DNA of 64,000 nucleotides, taken from positions 62,001 through 126,000 of the forward strand of contig JAABSH010000004.1 in the NCBI GenBank assembly GCA_011390465.1, written 5' to 3'. Origin of the DNA: Desulfobacteraceae bacterium (GTDB lineage: Bacteria; Desulfobacterota; Desulfobacteria; Desulfobacterales; Desulfosalsimonadaceae). A model generated the notes under the pieces. That model was given only the letters and a program-made list of their open reading frames with translations. It was not told where the DNA came from and made no database searches. Positions within the stretch are counted from its first letter, which is position 1; every line of letters starts with the position of its first letter. This document shows positions 19,244 to 27,721 of the stretch, in pieces. Both the position numbers and the translations under genes were made by a program.

Positions 19244-21348
19244 CGGCTCATTTTTAACACCGTCAGACTGATCAGTTTTAGTGCAATCAGTGCCACGGCA
19301 GTCCACAAAATCCCCACATAAGGAATCAGAAAAATACTGGTAACCAGGGTGCCTAATGCCGCGCCCATGAGGTCCGCGGAAAACAGCCGGATGGCAGCCG
19401 GCCTGCCGCTGCCCGCAAGGTGCAGGGCCGCCGGAAACTGGGCCCCGCAAACCAGGGACACGAAAAAACCGAACACAAGAAATGAGCTGCCGGTCATAAA
19501 CTCCGGAAATCGCGTGATGCCGGCGAGAAATACGATCATCAGAGCTGTCAGCACAATTTCTCCGGTGATGAGAAACGGCGTTGCAAATTTTTTTAAGTAA
19601 TCGCTGAGAATCGCTCCCGGCAACAATCCGGCCAGAAAAACCGTGACGATCAGCCCGATTTGCAGGTAAATATAGCCGAAAAAGATTTGAAACGCAAATA
19701 TAACCAGGATTTCCGCGCCCATGGTAAAACAGCCCGTGGTGTAGAGCACAAATTCTTCTTTTGAAATATACCATAAATACAGGATGTTTATTATTGCCAG
19801 CAACAGAATGAGCACATTTGGGGACGCGGAAAACACGCGAAACCATTCATCCAGGAGAATTCTGACCAGGTGCGGGGAAAAATCCGTGTTCACGGGCGCG
19901 GTTTTTGAGATCAGCTGGTTGAGCCCCTGGATTTTTTCCAAAGGGATGTCGCCGTAAAAATATCCGCTGATATAGGCGGTGGAAATGTTTTTTTTCGCCA
20001 GCAGGGTTGGGATATCCGGATCCAGGGGGCGGCTTGCGCACACAAAAAAAAGACGGGTGCCCGGCATCATCAGCACATGCGGAAACACCTGGCGGGCTGT
20101 ATGGTAAATGGTGGAAATTTTTTCCAGTTCCACATCGCTGACATAACTGTCATAGCCTTTAACGGCAAAAGACAGCACCCCGTTATCCGTGAGCCGTGTT
20201 TTTACCAGGGCGAAAAATTCTTTTGTGAAAAACCGGTTGATCTGGAAGGTGTCTGGTTCCGGAAGGTTCAGGACAATGGCATCATAGTGCTTTTGGGTTT
20301 GCTGCAGATACTGGCGGCCGTCCTGATGAATTGCCGTGACAGCGGGATGTTGCGCCAGCAGGCCGAACCGCTGCTCCACCCGGGTCAGCGCGGGATCGAT
20401 TTCCACATAATCAATGGCAGCGACCTGGTGTTTTAAGGCCTCAGCCATCATCTGCTGATCCGCGGATACAAAAAGCACCCGGCGGGCATCTGCCACCTGA
20501 GCCAGGGGATAATGCACTGCTGCTTCAGCCGCGCCTGGATTTTTGGAAAAAAAGATGGGCCGGCCATTTTGAAAAACAGTGGTCTGATCCTGGTCCTGGA
20601 TCACCCGAAGCCGGCCAAACGGCGTTTCCTGATAAAAGGCAAGCCTGCCGGTCCCGGGCCGAAGGGTCGGTATTTCCCATGCCAGGGCCCCGGTCAGCAC
20701 CAACAGCGCCAGCAGGGTTCCGGCGGCCGGAATCCATCGGGACGCCTTCGGGTAAGATGTCCGGTAACCCCCCCAGAGCGCGGCGACAAGCAGCAGGTGG
20801 CTGGCGGCCAGGGCCTGAAACGGGGTGGCAAAATAGATCAGGGCAAATGAGAACAATGCCCCGCCGCACACATCGCCCATATTGTCAAAAACATAAATCC
20901 GGGTGCCGGAATATCCGGGGATGTGTTTTCGGAGCACGATCAGACTGTAGGGAAGCACAAATCCGATCAGCAGAGCATAGGGGGCAGTGGTGGCAAAAGT
21001 ATACATCAGGGTGGGATAAAACCCCACGGAACTGCCGCCCACAAAAATGAGCCCGTACAGTTTCCGGATGGCAATGAGCTGGACAGGGGCCAGGATGACC
21101 AGGGCAAGCGACGCGGCCCATAATTTACGGACAGAAGGGTTTTTGCCCAATGGCTGGGCCAGCAGGGTTCCAACGGCGCCGATAAACAGCCAGTTGAACA
21201 GGATGAGCGCAATCACCAGCTCGTTGCCGTTTAACAGGGAAAGAAATTCCCGGATGGTCAGAAGCTGGGTGACCACCGAGCCGATGCCCGTGGCCACCAC
21301 AACATCCCGGATGCGGGCTTCAATGTTCGGAAGCGGGCGGTTCTTCAA
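19240..21348 (-). CDS. Polytopic membrane protein with spermidine-synthase-like domain
   Basis: A 702-residue protein with about seven N-terminal membrane helices, a soluble Rossmann domain (about 225-450) and about six C-terminal helices. The soluble part resembles spermidine synthase: FGRLRVIQDQDQTTVFQNGRP, YVEIDPALTRVEQ, DGRQYLQQ. The usual Gly-rich SAM/dcSAM loop (GGGDG) is replaced by LFVSADQQM, so classical aminopropyl transfer is doubtful. The frame starts at TTG 21348, inside the end of the Memo-AMMECR1 gene (29-base overlap); no in-frame ATG with a ribosome site is nearby. Sandwiched between the two AmmeMemoRadiSam genes, it is probably a membrane partner of that system. Confidence 0.85.
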   Translation of the reverse strand: MKNRPLPNIEARIRDVVVATGIGSVVTQLLTIREFLSLLNGNELVIALILFNWLFIGAVGTLLAQPLGKNPSVRKLWAASLALVILAPVQLIAIRKLYGLIFVGGSSVGFYPTLMYTFATTAPYALLIGFVLPYSLIVLRKHIPGYSGTRIYVFDNMGDVCGGALFSFALIYFATPFQALAASHLLLVAALWGGYRTSYPKASRWIPAAGTLLALLVLTGALAWEIPTLRPGTGRLAFYQETPFGRLRVIQDQDQTTVFQNGRPIFFSKNPGAAEAAVHYPLAQVADARRVLFVSADQQMMAEALKHQVAAIDYVEIDPALTRVEQRFGLLAQHPAVTAIHQDGRQYLQQTQKHYDAIVLNLPEPDTFQINRFFTKEFFALVKTRLTDNGVLSFAVKGYDSYVSDVELEKISTIYHTARQVFPHVLMMPGTRLFFVCASRPLDPDIPTLLAKKNISTAYISGYFYGDIPLEKIQGLNQLISKTAPVNTDFSPHLVRILLDEWFRVFSASPNVLILLLAIINILYLWYISKEEFVLYTTGCFTMGAEILVIFAFQIFFGYIYLQIGLIVTVFLAGLLPGAILSDYLKKFATPFLITGEIVLTALMIVFLAGITRFPEFMTGSSFLVFGFFVSLVCGAQFPAALHLAGSGRPAAIRLFSADLMGAALGTLVTSIFLIPYVGILWTAVALIALKLISLTVLKMSR

Positions 21349-22834
21349 AATACTGGACCTGATAGGTCATGACCTCAAGATCAGATTGCTGCCACGCGTC
21401 CGGCGACAATCCCGCTTTGGCGCACAAATGGCTGAGAAAGGCCTTTTTATCCGGCAGCTGGTCCCATACCTGGGGCAGAAACGTGGCGCTGTAGGGCCCT
21501 TTCCGGATAATCAGGCCGTCGACTCCGGGCCGCAGTTTTGTCAGCAGATCCGCGCTGTCTTTGTATTCAAGGGGTTCGGGCCGGGTGAGCAGGCTGATTT
21601 CAATATCCACCCGCTCCAGTTCATCTTTGGACAGGGGCGGAAACCGGGGATCGTGAAACGCGGCATTGACGGCATTGTCTCTCACGCCGTCAAGAATGGA
21701 TTTGTCCGGCAGCAGATTGCCGATGCAGCCCCGGAGCTGATCGTTTATTTTAAGGGTGACAAAGGTTCCCCGCTGCTCGTTAAAAATATCTTTGGACAGC
21801 TCATCTTCGGGCACATCCGCATCCGGCCCGGGTACGCGCAGTTTTTCGGCAAGGGTTTTGCGGGCCACTTTCAGCAGCACGTCTCCCTGTTGTTTATCCA
21901 TTGGCTGAGATCCTTTCTGAAAATTGGGGGGGTTGGGTTCATAAAATGCAATGGCCGCATATCCCACCACCCGGTCTTTGGGGCCGGCGGTGTCGCCGCT
22001 GTTGGCATATTGAAGCACCTCCGGCTGCCAGTTGCCGCGCCGGGCAAGCAGGATGAGCGCCTGAATGGGAATTGTGCCGCAGGCAGCGTTTTGCCGGGCG
22101 GCCAGCTGTTCAGCATCCAGATTAAGAATTTGATGAAGGGTTTTTTCGTCTTTTTGTTTTGCCGCATCATAGGGCAGGTAATGGGAGAGATCAGAACTTG
22201 CCACAACAAGGGTTTCGGAATCCCGGACGGCATCAACGGCCTGAACCAGTGCCCGGGGATCGATTTTTCCCACAATGAGGGGAATGATCTGAAAATCATG
22301 AAGACTGTGCTGCAGGAACGGCAGCACCACTTCAAGGCAGTGCTCCCGGTCCGCGGAAAGGGGAAGGGCTTTGAACAGGGCAGGGTGCTGACGGATCAAT
22401 CGCTCTGCATCCGGATGTACGGGGATATCGCCCAAAGGAGTTCGGAAAAAAGATGCATCAGGGACGGCGCACCCGAAAAACCCGATCCGGTGATCCGGCC
22501 CCATGAGGATGATTTTTTTTATGGGTTGGTTTTCAAGGGCTTTTATTGCATGGGCTGCCACCGGTCCGGAATATGGATATCCGGCATGGGGAAGGATCAG
22601 GGCGAAAAGTTTTTGGTCTGCTGGAAGCGAATTCCGGGCATCGCCTGCAAGGCGGGTATATTTTTCAATCAGGGCTGTAAGCGCTTCCCTGTCGTCCGGA
22701 TAGAAGCTGCCCGCATACACCGGTTCGCGCAAAGATTCGGCTGCGGTACAGTAAGTGCAGCTCAGCAGAAAAACGCAGAGCAAAAAAAAGAGTTTAAACA
22801 TATAAAAGGGAAAAAAGGATTTCATTGTGTCCAT
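21320..22834 (-). CDS. Memo-AMMECR1 fusion protein, exported
   Basis: A 504-residue fusion of the two AmmeMemoRadiSam partner proteins. After a hydrophobic leader with a lipobox-like LLSC, residues about 35-300 are a Memo domain (EPVYAGSFYP, LILPHAGYPYSGPVAAHA, MGPDHRIGF, VASSDLSHYLPYD, with His/Asp residues as in the metal-binding pocket of Memo/LigB-like folds). Residues about 310-500 are AMMECR1 (FVTLKINDQLRGCIGNLLPDKSI, AFHDPRFPPLSKDEL, IEISLLTRPEPL). ATG 22834 or 22825 start the leader; upstream codons are unlikely. It is the first gene of a three-gene minus-strand operon. The two proteins are usually separate; fusion plus export is notable. Confidence 0.9.
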   Translation of the reverse strand: MDTMKSFFPFYMFKLFFLLCVFLLSCTYCTAAESLREPVYAGSFYPDDREALTALIEKYTRLAGDARNSLPADQKLFALILPHAGYPYSGPVAAHAIKALENQPIKKIILMGPDHRIGFFGCAVPDASFFRTPLGDIPVHPDAERLIRQHPALFKALPLSADREHCLEVVLPFLQHSLHDFQIIPLIVGKIDPRALVQAVDAVRDSETLVVASSDLSHYLPYDAAKQKDEKTLHQILNLDAEQLAARQNAACGTIPIQALILLARRGNWQPEVLQYANSGDTAGPKDRVVGYAAIAFYEPNPPNFQKGSQPMDKQQGDVLLKVARKTLAEKLRVPGPDADVPEDELSKDIFNEQRGTFVTLKINDQLRGCIGNLLPDKSILDGVRDNAVNAAFHDPRFPPLSKDELERVDIEISLLTRPEPLEYKDSADLLTKLRPGVDGLIIRKGPYSATFLPQVWDQLPDKKAFLSHLCAKAGLSPDAWQQSDLEVMTYQVQYFEEPPASEH

Positions 22835-22960
22835 GTGCCCTGAGTAAAAATTTTTTATAATGAATACAATATAATGGTGAAAAATTACTGTCAAATAAAA
22901 CATGAAGATGGTATAGTTTCCAAATTCATTATTTATATTTTTTACTGAATTGGAACGTTG

Positions 22961-25900
22961 ATGATGCGCAAGTTTCTGATTATTGTTAAATTTGTTTCGC
23001 CACAGGATTTCTGCCATTTTTATCAACAGTTTACCACCGGACAGGTGCTTGTGCCCCTGTCGCAAGCCTTGCCGGAAAAGTCGCGGGTGGTGTTAAAGCT
23101 GATTATTCCGGAAATTGAGGATTATTTCACTCAAGCCGGAACAGTGGCGGCAGCACTGCCGGTGGATCCGGAGCCAGATGCGGACTCAAGCCGCTGCACC
23201 AGCGTTCAGGTGACGCTGGATAAAAATTTTCGGGCCACGGTCTCAGACATCCGCCGGTTTTTAGGCGAAATTGATTTTTACCGGCATCTTGTGGACCCGG
23301 ATGCGCTGGTGCCGGAAATTCCCGATCCTCAACCCTTGCCGGACATTGAAGCCCCCCCGGCAGAAGAATTGTCCGGTATTGAAATGGCGATTACGGAAGA
23401 TGATATTCAGGTGCTTGAAGCCCCTCTGCCCGCTGCTGGAGGGGATTTGGACATTGCGCAGGCAGAAAATCCGCCTGCTGATGACGCTGATGCTGGTGAT
23501 ACTGATGGCGCGGGTGACAAAGCATTGGAAGAAGAGCTGTTGAATCTCAAAATGGAAAATGATGCCTTTAATGCAGGTGTCAGATTAGATGATATTGCCG
23601 GGGATGTCAGTTTTTCGCTGATGGATGAAGCCGAAGAGAAACAGTTTCAGGAAAAACAGGCTTGCGCACCGGTTTCTACGGAAATTGAAGTGGATTTTGA
23701 AACTTTTGATTTTCAGGACGGCAATCCGCCGCCGGATGCTGGGCCTGCTTCTGAAGATGTTGCCGCAGACATGCAACCGCCAGATGCCCGGGAGGACATG
23801 GAGGGCTGGGATGAAGCCGCTGTTTATGATGAGGTTTATGAGAAGGCGGATGATGACGCCGGCGGTGTAGCGTTTGAAGACCTGAAGCAGATGGTGGATC
23901 AGGCGGAATTTGAAATTGAATCCGAGCCCGAACCGGCACTTGAGACCAGAAGAATCCCCGAGAAAAAAGACCTGACCCCGGAAGAGCGGGCAAAAGCCGA
24001 ACCCGTGGGCCAGTTTTTTATGAACCTTACCAAAGCCATGCTTCGCAGCGGGTATTACGCTCCCGGCCATCCGGGCGCGGATTCGGCAAAAGCCGGGCTT
24101 TATGAAGAATTCACCACCGTTCTTGGCGATCAGCGGGAAATCATGGTCACCGATCACACCACCCGGGACGGCATTGATCTCATGATCACCGGTATTCTGG
24201 ACGAACCGGTAAGTATCCGGGTGCTGGTGGGACCGGGGGTGGCAGAGCTGTTCGTGCCCAAACTCAGCGACTATTGCGAGCGCAAACAGCTGCTCAGTTT
24301 TGCCCTTAAAAACGAGATTTCGCCGGCCCATTTTTATGAGTTTATCGATATTATGAGTGATCCCAAAGTGGATGATCACAAAGGTGATGAGGCTGGAAAA
24401 TTTCTGACCACCGCTTTTATTGAACGCGGGATTACCAATATCTCCACAGTATTTGTCGATGACATGGTCAAACTGGAAACCGATCTTCCCTGGCGGGTGG
24501 AAATGGCCATCCACCGACTGGCCAAAGATCTTAAAGTCATGCCCATGTTTAAAAATGTTAGCGGTGATGCCATTAAAAAAATGAAGCTTCAGACGGTTCA
24601 GGATATTATCCGGCCGTTGAAGCATCCCGCCTATTTGAATGATTTCCTGGTCAACTGCTATATAATCGCCAAATACGTCAAAGACATGCCGGCCGAAGAG
24701 ATCGAAGAGATGGTGGTAGAGGCTTTTTCCCTGAAGCTGCTCATCCCCACTTCCCGGTTTACCTTTAAAGAACTGGATTCCCTGAAGCAGCTAAGGGTAA
24801 AACATCCGGAAAATGACATTATTGACCGCCGGCTTGCCGGGATCCGGCGCATTCTTAAACTGATGTCCCGGCGGGTGGTGAAAGAAGAGGCCGCCGGAGC
24901 CCGTCATTTTCTGGAATACCTCTACCGGAATGAAATTCTGAGCTTTAATGAACTCCCTGCGGACGTTCAGTTTATGATTAATACCATGAAAATGGCCGAT
25001 GATGTGAGGGATAATTTTTCCAGATACGCGGACGGCATTAAAAGGGTGAAAAACCCGGAAGATGCGCTGGTGTATGTGAAATGTTTCCGCCGGGTGATGC
25101 CGGTTTTAATTGAGCGCAATGAATGGAAAACCATCAAAAACATTGCCGCGGTGATACAGCGGGCTTCCGCCGGTAAACCGGTAAACACGGAAAAAATGCA
25201 TTCCGGCCTGAAAATTGTAAAATCAGACGGCGAAGAATCTTTTGCGGGCTCTGGCCTGTTTGGTGCCATTGAATCCATGGACCGGCCGGCAGCGTTTATT
25301 TTCAAAGACGTTACCGATAAAATCATTGCAGCATATGAACAGGCAGGGCCATCACCGCGGGAATTCATTGACAAAATCATTGACAACATGGGGTCCTTTG
25401 GCGTGGATATCATCAGCCGCATGCTGACCGAGAGCAACGACCGGGAGGTGCGGAAGCAGTCTTTTGAAATTATGAAACAAAAGGGCTGGCGGGCGAAAAA
25501 ATGGGCTGAAGCTATTTTGAACAACCTGGACCGGCCATGGTATATTCACCGAAACGCCCTGATGATTCTTTCCCATGTCAGTGACCGGGACGAGGATTTT
25601 TCCGTGGTCCGGAATTTTTTAACCCATCCCCATGCCAAACTGCGGGAAGAAGCCCTGAACCTGACGGTTTCCATGAAACCAAGGGACGGTGAAACACTCA
25701 TTTTAAATGCCATTGGCGATGATGATCCCAAGGTCCGGTGGCGGGCCATGCGGTCGCTGCCGGAAATTTCGTCCATTTCAGAATCGGCCATGGAGGCGCT
25801 TCTGGCCATGATCGTGCAGCCCCTGCCAAAGGAAACCGAAGCCGCGGATAAACAGATGAAACAAACCGTGCAGATCGTGACCGCCATCAATGCCATGTCC

Positions 25901-26170
25901 CATATTCCCGTGCCCCAAAAAGTGGAAGCCGATCTTCTCGGGCTGGTGCAATCCCTTACCGAAGGGAAAAAATCCCTGTGGCACCGCGTGAAAAAAGCAG
26001 TTGCCGGCCAGGAGGAATTGCGGGTGCTGAAAGCGGTGGTCCCCCTGCTTGGAAGAATTGGCGGGACCCAGAGCGGCAGTACACTGAAAAAAATTTCCCG
26101 GCAGTATCCGGATCTTTCCGAACTGGCGGACAAAGCAGTGGACCAGATAACTGACCGGAACAAAAAATGA
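22961..26170 (+). CDS. Large HEAT-repeat protein with acidic linker
   Basis: A 1069-residue protein. The N-terminal ~60 residues form a small domain (RKFLIIVKFVSPQDFCHFYQQF, then VLVPLSQALPEKSRVVLKLIIPE) that loosely resembles a PilZ-like start. Residues about 70-330 are strongly acidic and Ala/Pro-rich, a disordered linker. Residues about 340-1069 are helical; from about 800 on HEAT repeats are evident (FLTHPHAKLREEALNLTVSM, LILNAIGDDDPKVRWRAMRSLPEI). ATG 22961 is preceded by GGAA. No catalytic motif was found. A scaffold role is inferred. Its TGA stop is the first triplet of the repeat at 26168-26311, so the original C-terminus may have been altered by insertion. Confidence 0.75.
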   Translation: MMRKFLIIVKFVSPQDFCHFYQQFTTGQVLVPLSQALPEKSRVVLKLIIPEIEDYFTQAGTVAAALPVDPEPDADSSRCTSVQVTLDKNFRATVSDIRRFLGEIDFYRHLVDPDALVPEIPDPQPLPDIEAPPAEELSGIEMAITEDDIQVLEAPLPAAGGDLDIAQAENPPADDADAGDTDGAGDKALEEELLNLKMENDAFNAGVRLDDIAGDVSFSLMDEAEEKQFQEKQACAPVSTEIEVDFETFDFQDGNPPPDAGPASEDVAADMQPPDAREDMEGWDEAAVYDEVYEKADDDAGGVAFEDLKQMVDQAEFEIESEPEPALETRRIPEKKDLTPEERAKAEPVGQFFMNLTKAMLRSGYYAPGHPGADSAKAGLYEEFTTVLGDQREIMVTDHTTRDGIDLMITGILDEPVSIRVLVGPGVAELFVPKLSDYCERKQLLSFALKNEISPAHFYEFIDIMSDPKVDDHKGDEAGKFLTTAFIERGITNISTVFVDDMVKLETDLPWRVEMAIHRLAKDLKVMPMFKNVSGDAIKKMKLQTVQDIIRPLKHPAYLNDFLVNCYIIAKYVKDMPAEEIEEMVVEAFSLKLLIPTSRFTFKELDSLKQLRVKHPENDIIDRRLAGIRRILKLMSRRVVKEEAAGARHFLEYLYRNEILSFNELPADVQFMINTMKMADDVRDNFSRYADGIKRVKNPEDALVYVKCFRRVMPVLIERNEWKTIKNIAAVIQRASAGKPVNTEKMHSGLKIVKSDGEESFAGSGLFGAIESMDRPAAFIFKDVTDKIIAAYEQAGPSPREFIDKIIDNMGSFGVDIISRMLTESNDREVRKQSFEIMKQKGWRAKKWAEAILNNLDRPWYIHRNALMILSHVSDRDEDFSVVRNFLTHPHAKLREEALNLTVSMKPRDGETLILNAIGDDDPKVRWRAMRSLPEISSISESAMEALLAMIVQPLPKETEAADKQMKQTVQIVTAINAMSHIPVPQKVEADLLGLVQSLTEGKKSLWHRVKKAVAGQEELRVLKAVVPLLGRIGGTQSGSTLKKISRQYPDLSELADKAVDQITDRNKK

Positions 26171-26311
26171 CGGCTTTGTAAAAAGTTCAAATTCTTTGTT
26201 GTGCTGCATCATCCCCAGCTGCTTCAACATAGGATTGGTACGCCGCATTGCCGGGAATTTGGGCACCTTGCCAATTTCATGAGATTGGTGAACGGTTGCT
26301 CTTTGCCGTCT
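26168..26311. repeat. Dispersed ~140-bp repeat, copy 2
   Basis: Starts TGACGGCTTTGTAAAAAG and ends TTTGCCGTC, matching copy 1 at 16244-16382 end to end with scattered substitutions and small indels. Its first three bases serve as the stop codon of the HEAT-repeat gene. Confidence 0.65.
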
Positions 26312-26538
26312 GAATCCGAATTCCAAATAAGTGCATCTTAAAAAAATCTTATCTCGCGCAGAGGCGCAGAGCTCGCAGAGAAAAAAATCTCAGCGCCTTT
26401 GCGCCTCTGCGGGATAAAAAATATTATGCACAGGAAATTCTTATTGTTCATTCAGCAGTGAAAATGCCGTTAAAAGCTTTTTACGGCTGCATCCAGGAGG
26501 ATGATTTTTGCATTTGGATTTTGGACGGCGCGACCGTC
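26171..26538. other. Gene-free stretch holding a repeat and a hairpin
   Basis: The 368 bases between the convergent HEAT-repeat and DUF89 genes contain the second dispersed repeat (to 26311), the CAGAG hairpin (26350-26416) and about 120 bases in which I see nothing. Confidence 0.6.
26350..26416. repeat. Long hairpin of CAGAG words, copy 2
   Basis: The left arm starts TATCTCGCGCAGAGGCGCAGAG and the right arm reads as its reverse complement with a one-base indel and two substitutions (…GCGCCTTTGCGCCTCTGCGGGATA region). The loop is A-rich. It has the same vocabulary as 17911-17970. Confidence 0.7.
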
Positions 26539-27396
26539 TCAGGCCGGTTTCTGGTGAATCAGCACAATGCTTTTTTGCGGATAGCCGCTGTTTTTTGCCA
26601 CCACCGGGCATTTGACCATGAAAATAAAAAGTATTTCCTTGTCCGCGTCGGACAGGGATTCATAATTTCCCTGGCCCTTGGAGATGATAATGTCCGCCGC
26701 GGTAAAAGCGGCTTTGAACGTATCCGAACAATGGTCCAGCAATGTGCCCGGGGCATCTGAACCGTTGTCAATCACCCGCACCAGATCGGTGATGCCGGTA
26801 TCCCGGGCATCTTCCATGGTAATGTCGTTGATGATGGGATTTCCCCGCACGGCATAGGTGATTTTTTCAAGGGGCAGCTGTTCCAGAAGCAGCCGGTCAA
26901 ACACAATTTCACCGGCATTGTCCCCTAAGTACAGAATGTTTTTTGCATTCCGGACAGCCTGTTCAAAATCTTCAATACTGCCGGCAAGGGGCTGGGAAAC
27001 GGCCTGGTTGAGCGTCTCTGAAATGACATCCGGCGTAATATCCGCATTTACCCCGAAATCAATAATATTGCCGGCAATGGCCAGGCGCACGGCCGCGTCA
27101 AAGGGGTGGTCTGCGGCAAGAATTTTTTGTTGAAATTCAGGGTACAGCTCCATTAAAAAATGGTTGAATTTTTTTTTGATATGTTGATACGGATCCGGGT
27201 TGCCGGATAATTGTCGCACGGTTTCGTAAACAATGCGTCCCATGGCCGGCGGCGGCTGGTTCAGGTCAATTCCGGATAATTTTTGTAAAAGCTCCCGCAT
27301 GATGCGTTCGTGCAGGTCCGGATCATGGGAAATCAGGCGGGCCGTTTTAAGGGCCTGTTGAAAAAAACAGGGAATACATTCAAGATAGGTTTTCAT
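26539..27396 (-). CDS. DUF89/ARMT1-like metal-dependent phosphatase
   Basis: A 285-residue protein of the DUF89 (ARMT1-like, damage-control phosphatase) family. Signatures: an N-terminal CIPCFFQQAL with a Cys pair, FDAAVRLAIAGNIIDFG in the middle, LYLGDNAGEIVFDRLLLEQL with the catalytic Asp-Asn pair, and VIDNGSDAPGTLL and IISKGQGNYESL further on. The prokaryotic short form with an N-terminal CxxC is common in anaerobes. Family members remove phosphate from damaged sugar or metabolite phosphates with a divalent metal; the substrate here is unknown. Its neighbours (a HEAT protein and a kinase-like protein) are on the opposite strand, so it is probably transcribed alone. Confidence 0.87.
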   Translation of the reverse strand: MKTYLECIPCFFQQALKTARLISHDPDLHERIMRELLQKLSGIDLNQPPPAMGRIVYETVRQLSGNPDPYQHIKKKFNHFLMELYPEFQQKILAADHPFDAAVRLAIAGNIIDFGVNADITPDVISETLNQAVSQPLAGSIEDFEQAVRNAKNILYLGDNAGEIVFDRLLLEQLPLEKITYAVRGNPIINDITMEDARDTGITDLVRVIDNGSDAPGTLLDHCSDTFKAAFTAADIIISKGQGNYESLSDADKEILFIFMVKCPVVAKNSGYPQKSIVLIHQKPA

Positions 27397-27721
27397 CGCT
27401 AATACTCATCGCTCAAACAGGATTAAAATTGTCGAATTTGCGGAAAATGAGCCTGTCGTCCGGAGAACCGCTTACATAGATTTCGCACGTTCACCGAAGA
27501 TGGGCCGGAATTTTTTTATCCCATAACCTATACCGCATTTTTGTGAAACACAACCCGCAATGCTTTCCGTGCGGGGTAAATTTGCTCTACCCCCAAAGTG
27601 CATAAGAATGAGTCGGTTAACGCCGGTATGGTCGGCACGGTGGCCGTAAAAAAACAGAACAGCGTTGTCCTGACGATCCGTTTTATTTATCCGTTTTATT
27701 CATTTTACGAAAGGGTTTTTT
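27397..27721. other. Intergenic region between divergent genes
   Basis: 325 bases between the divergent DUF89 and kinase-like genes, expected to hold both promoters. A short tandem duplication of ATCCGTTTTATT lies just before the kinase-like gene. I see no small gene or structured RNA. Confidence 0.5.

Noticed and set aside
19244-19846. N-terminal extension of the radical SAM frame by about 200 codons
   Set aside because: It is the shadow of the membrane protein gene on the same strand in another frame; the Tat-like leader begins at 19243.
21047-22843. A 598-codon plus-strand frame opposite the Memo-AMMECR1 gene
   Set aside because: It is antisense to a gene with recognised domains and shows no family signature.
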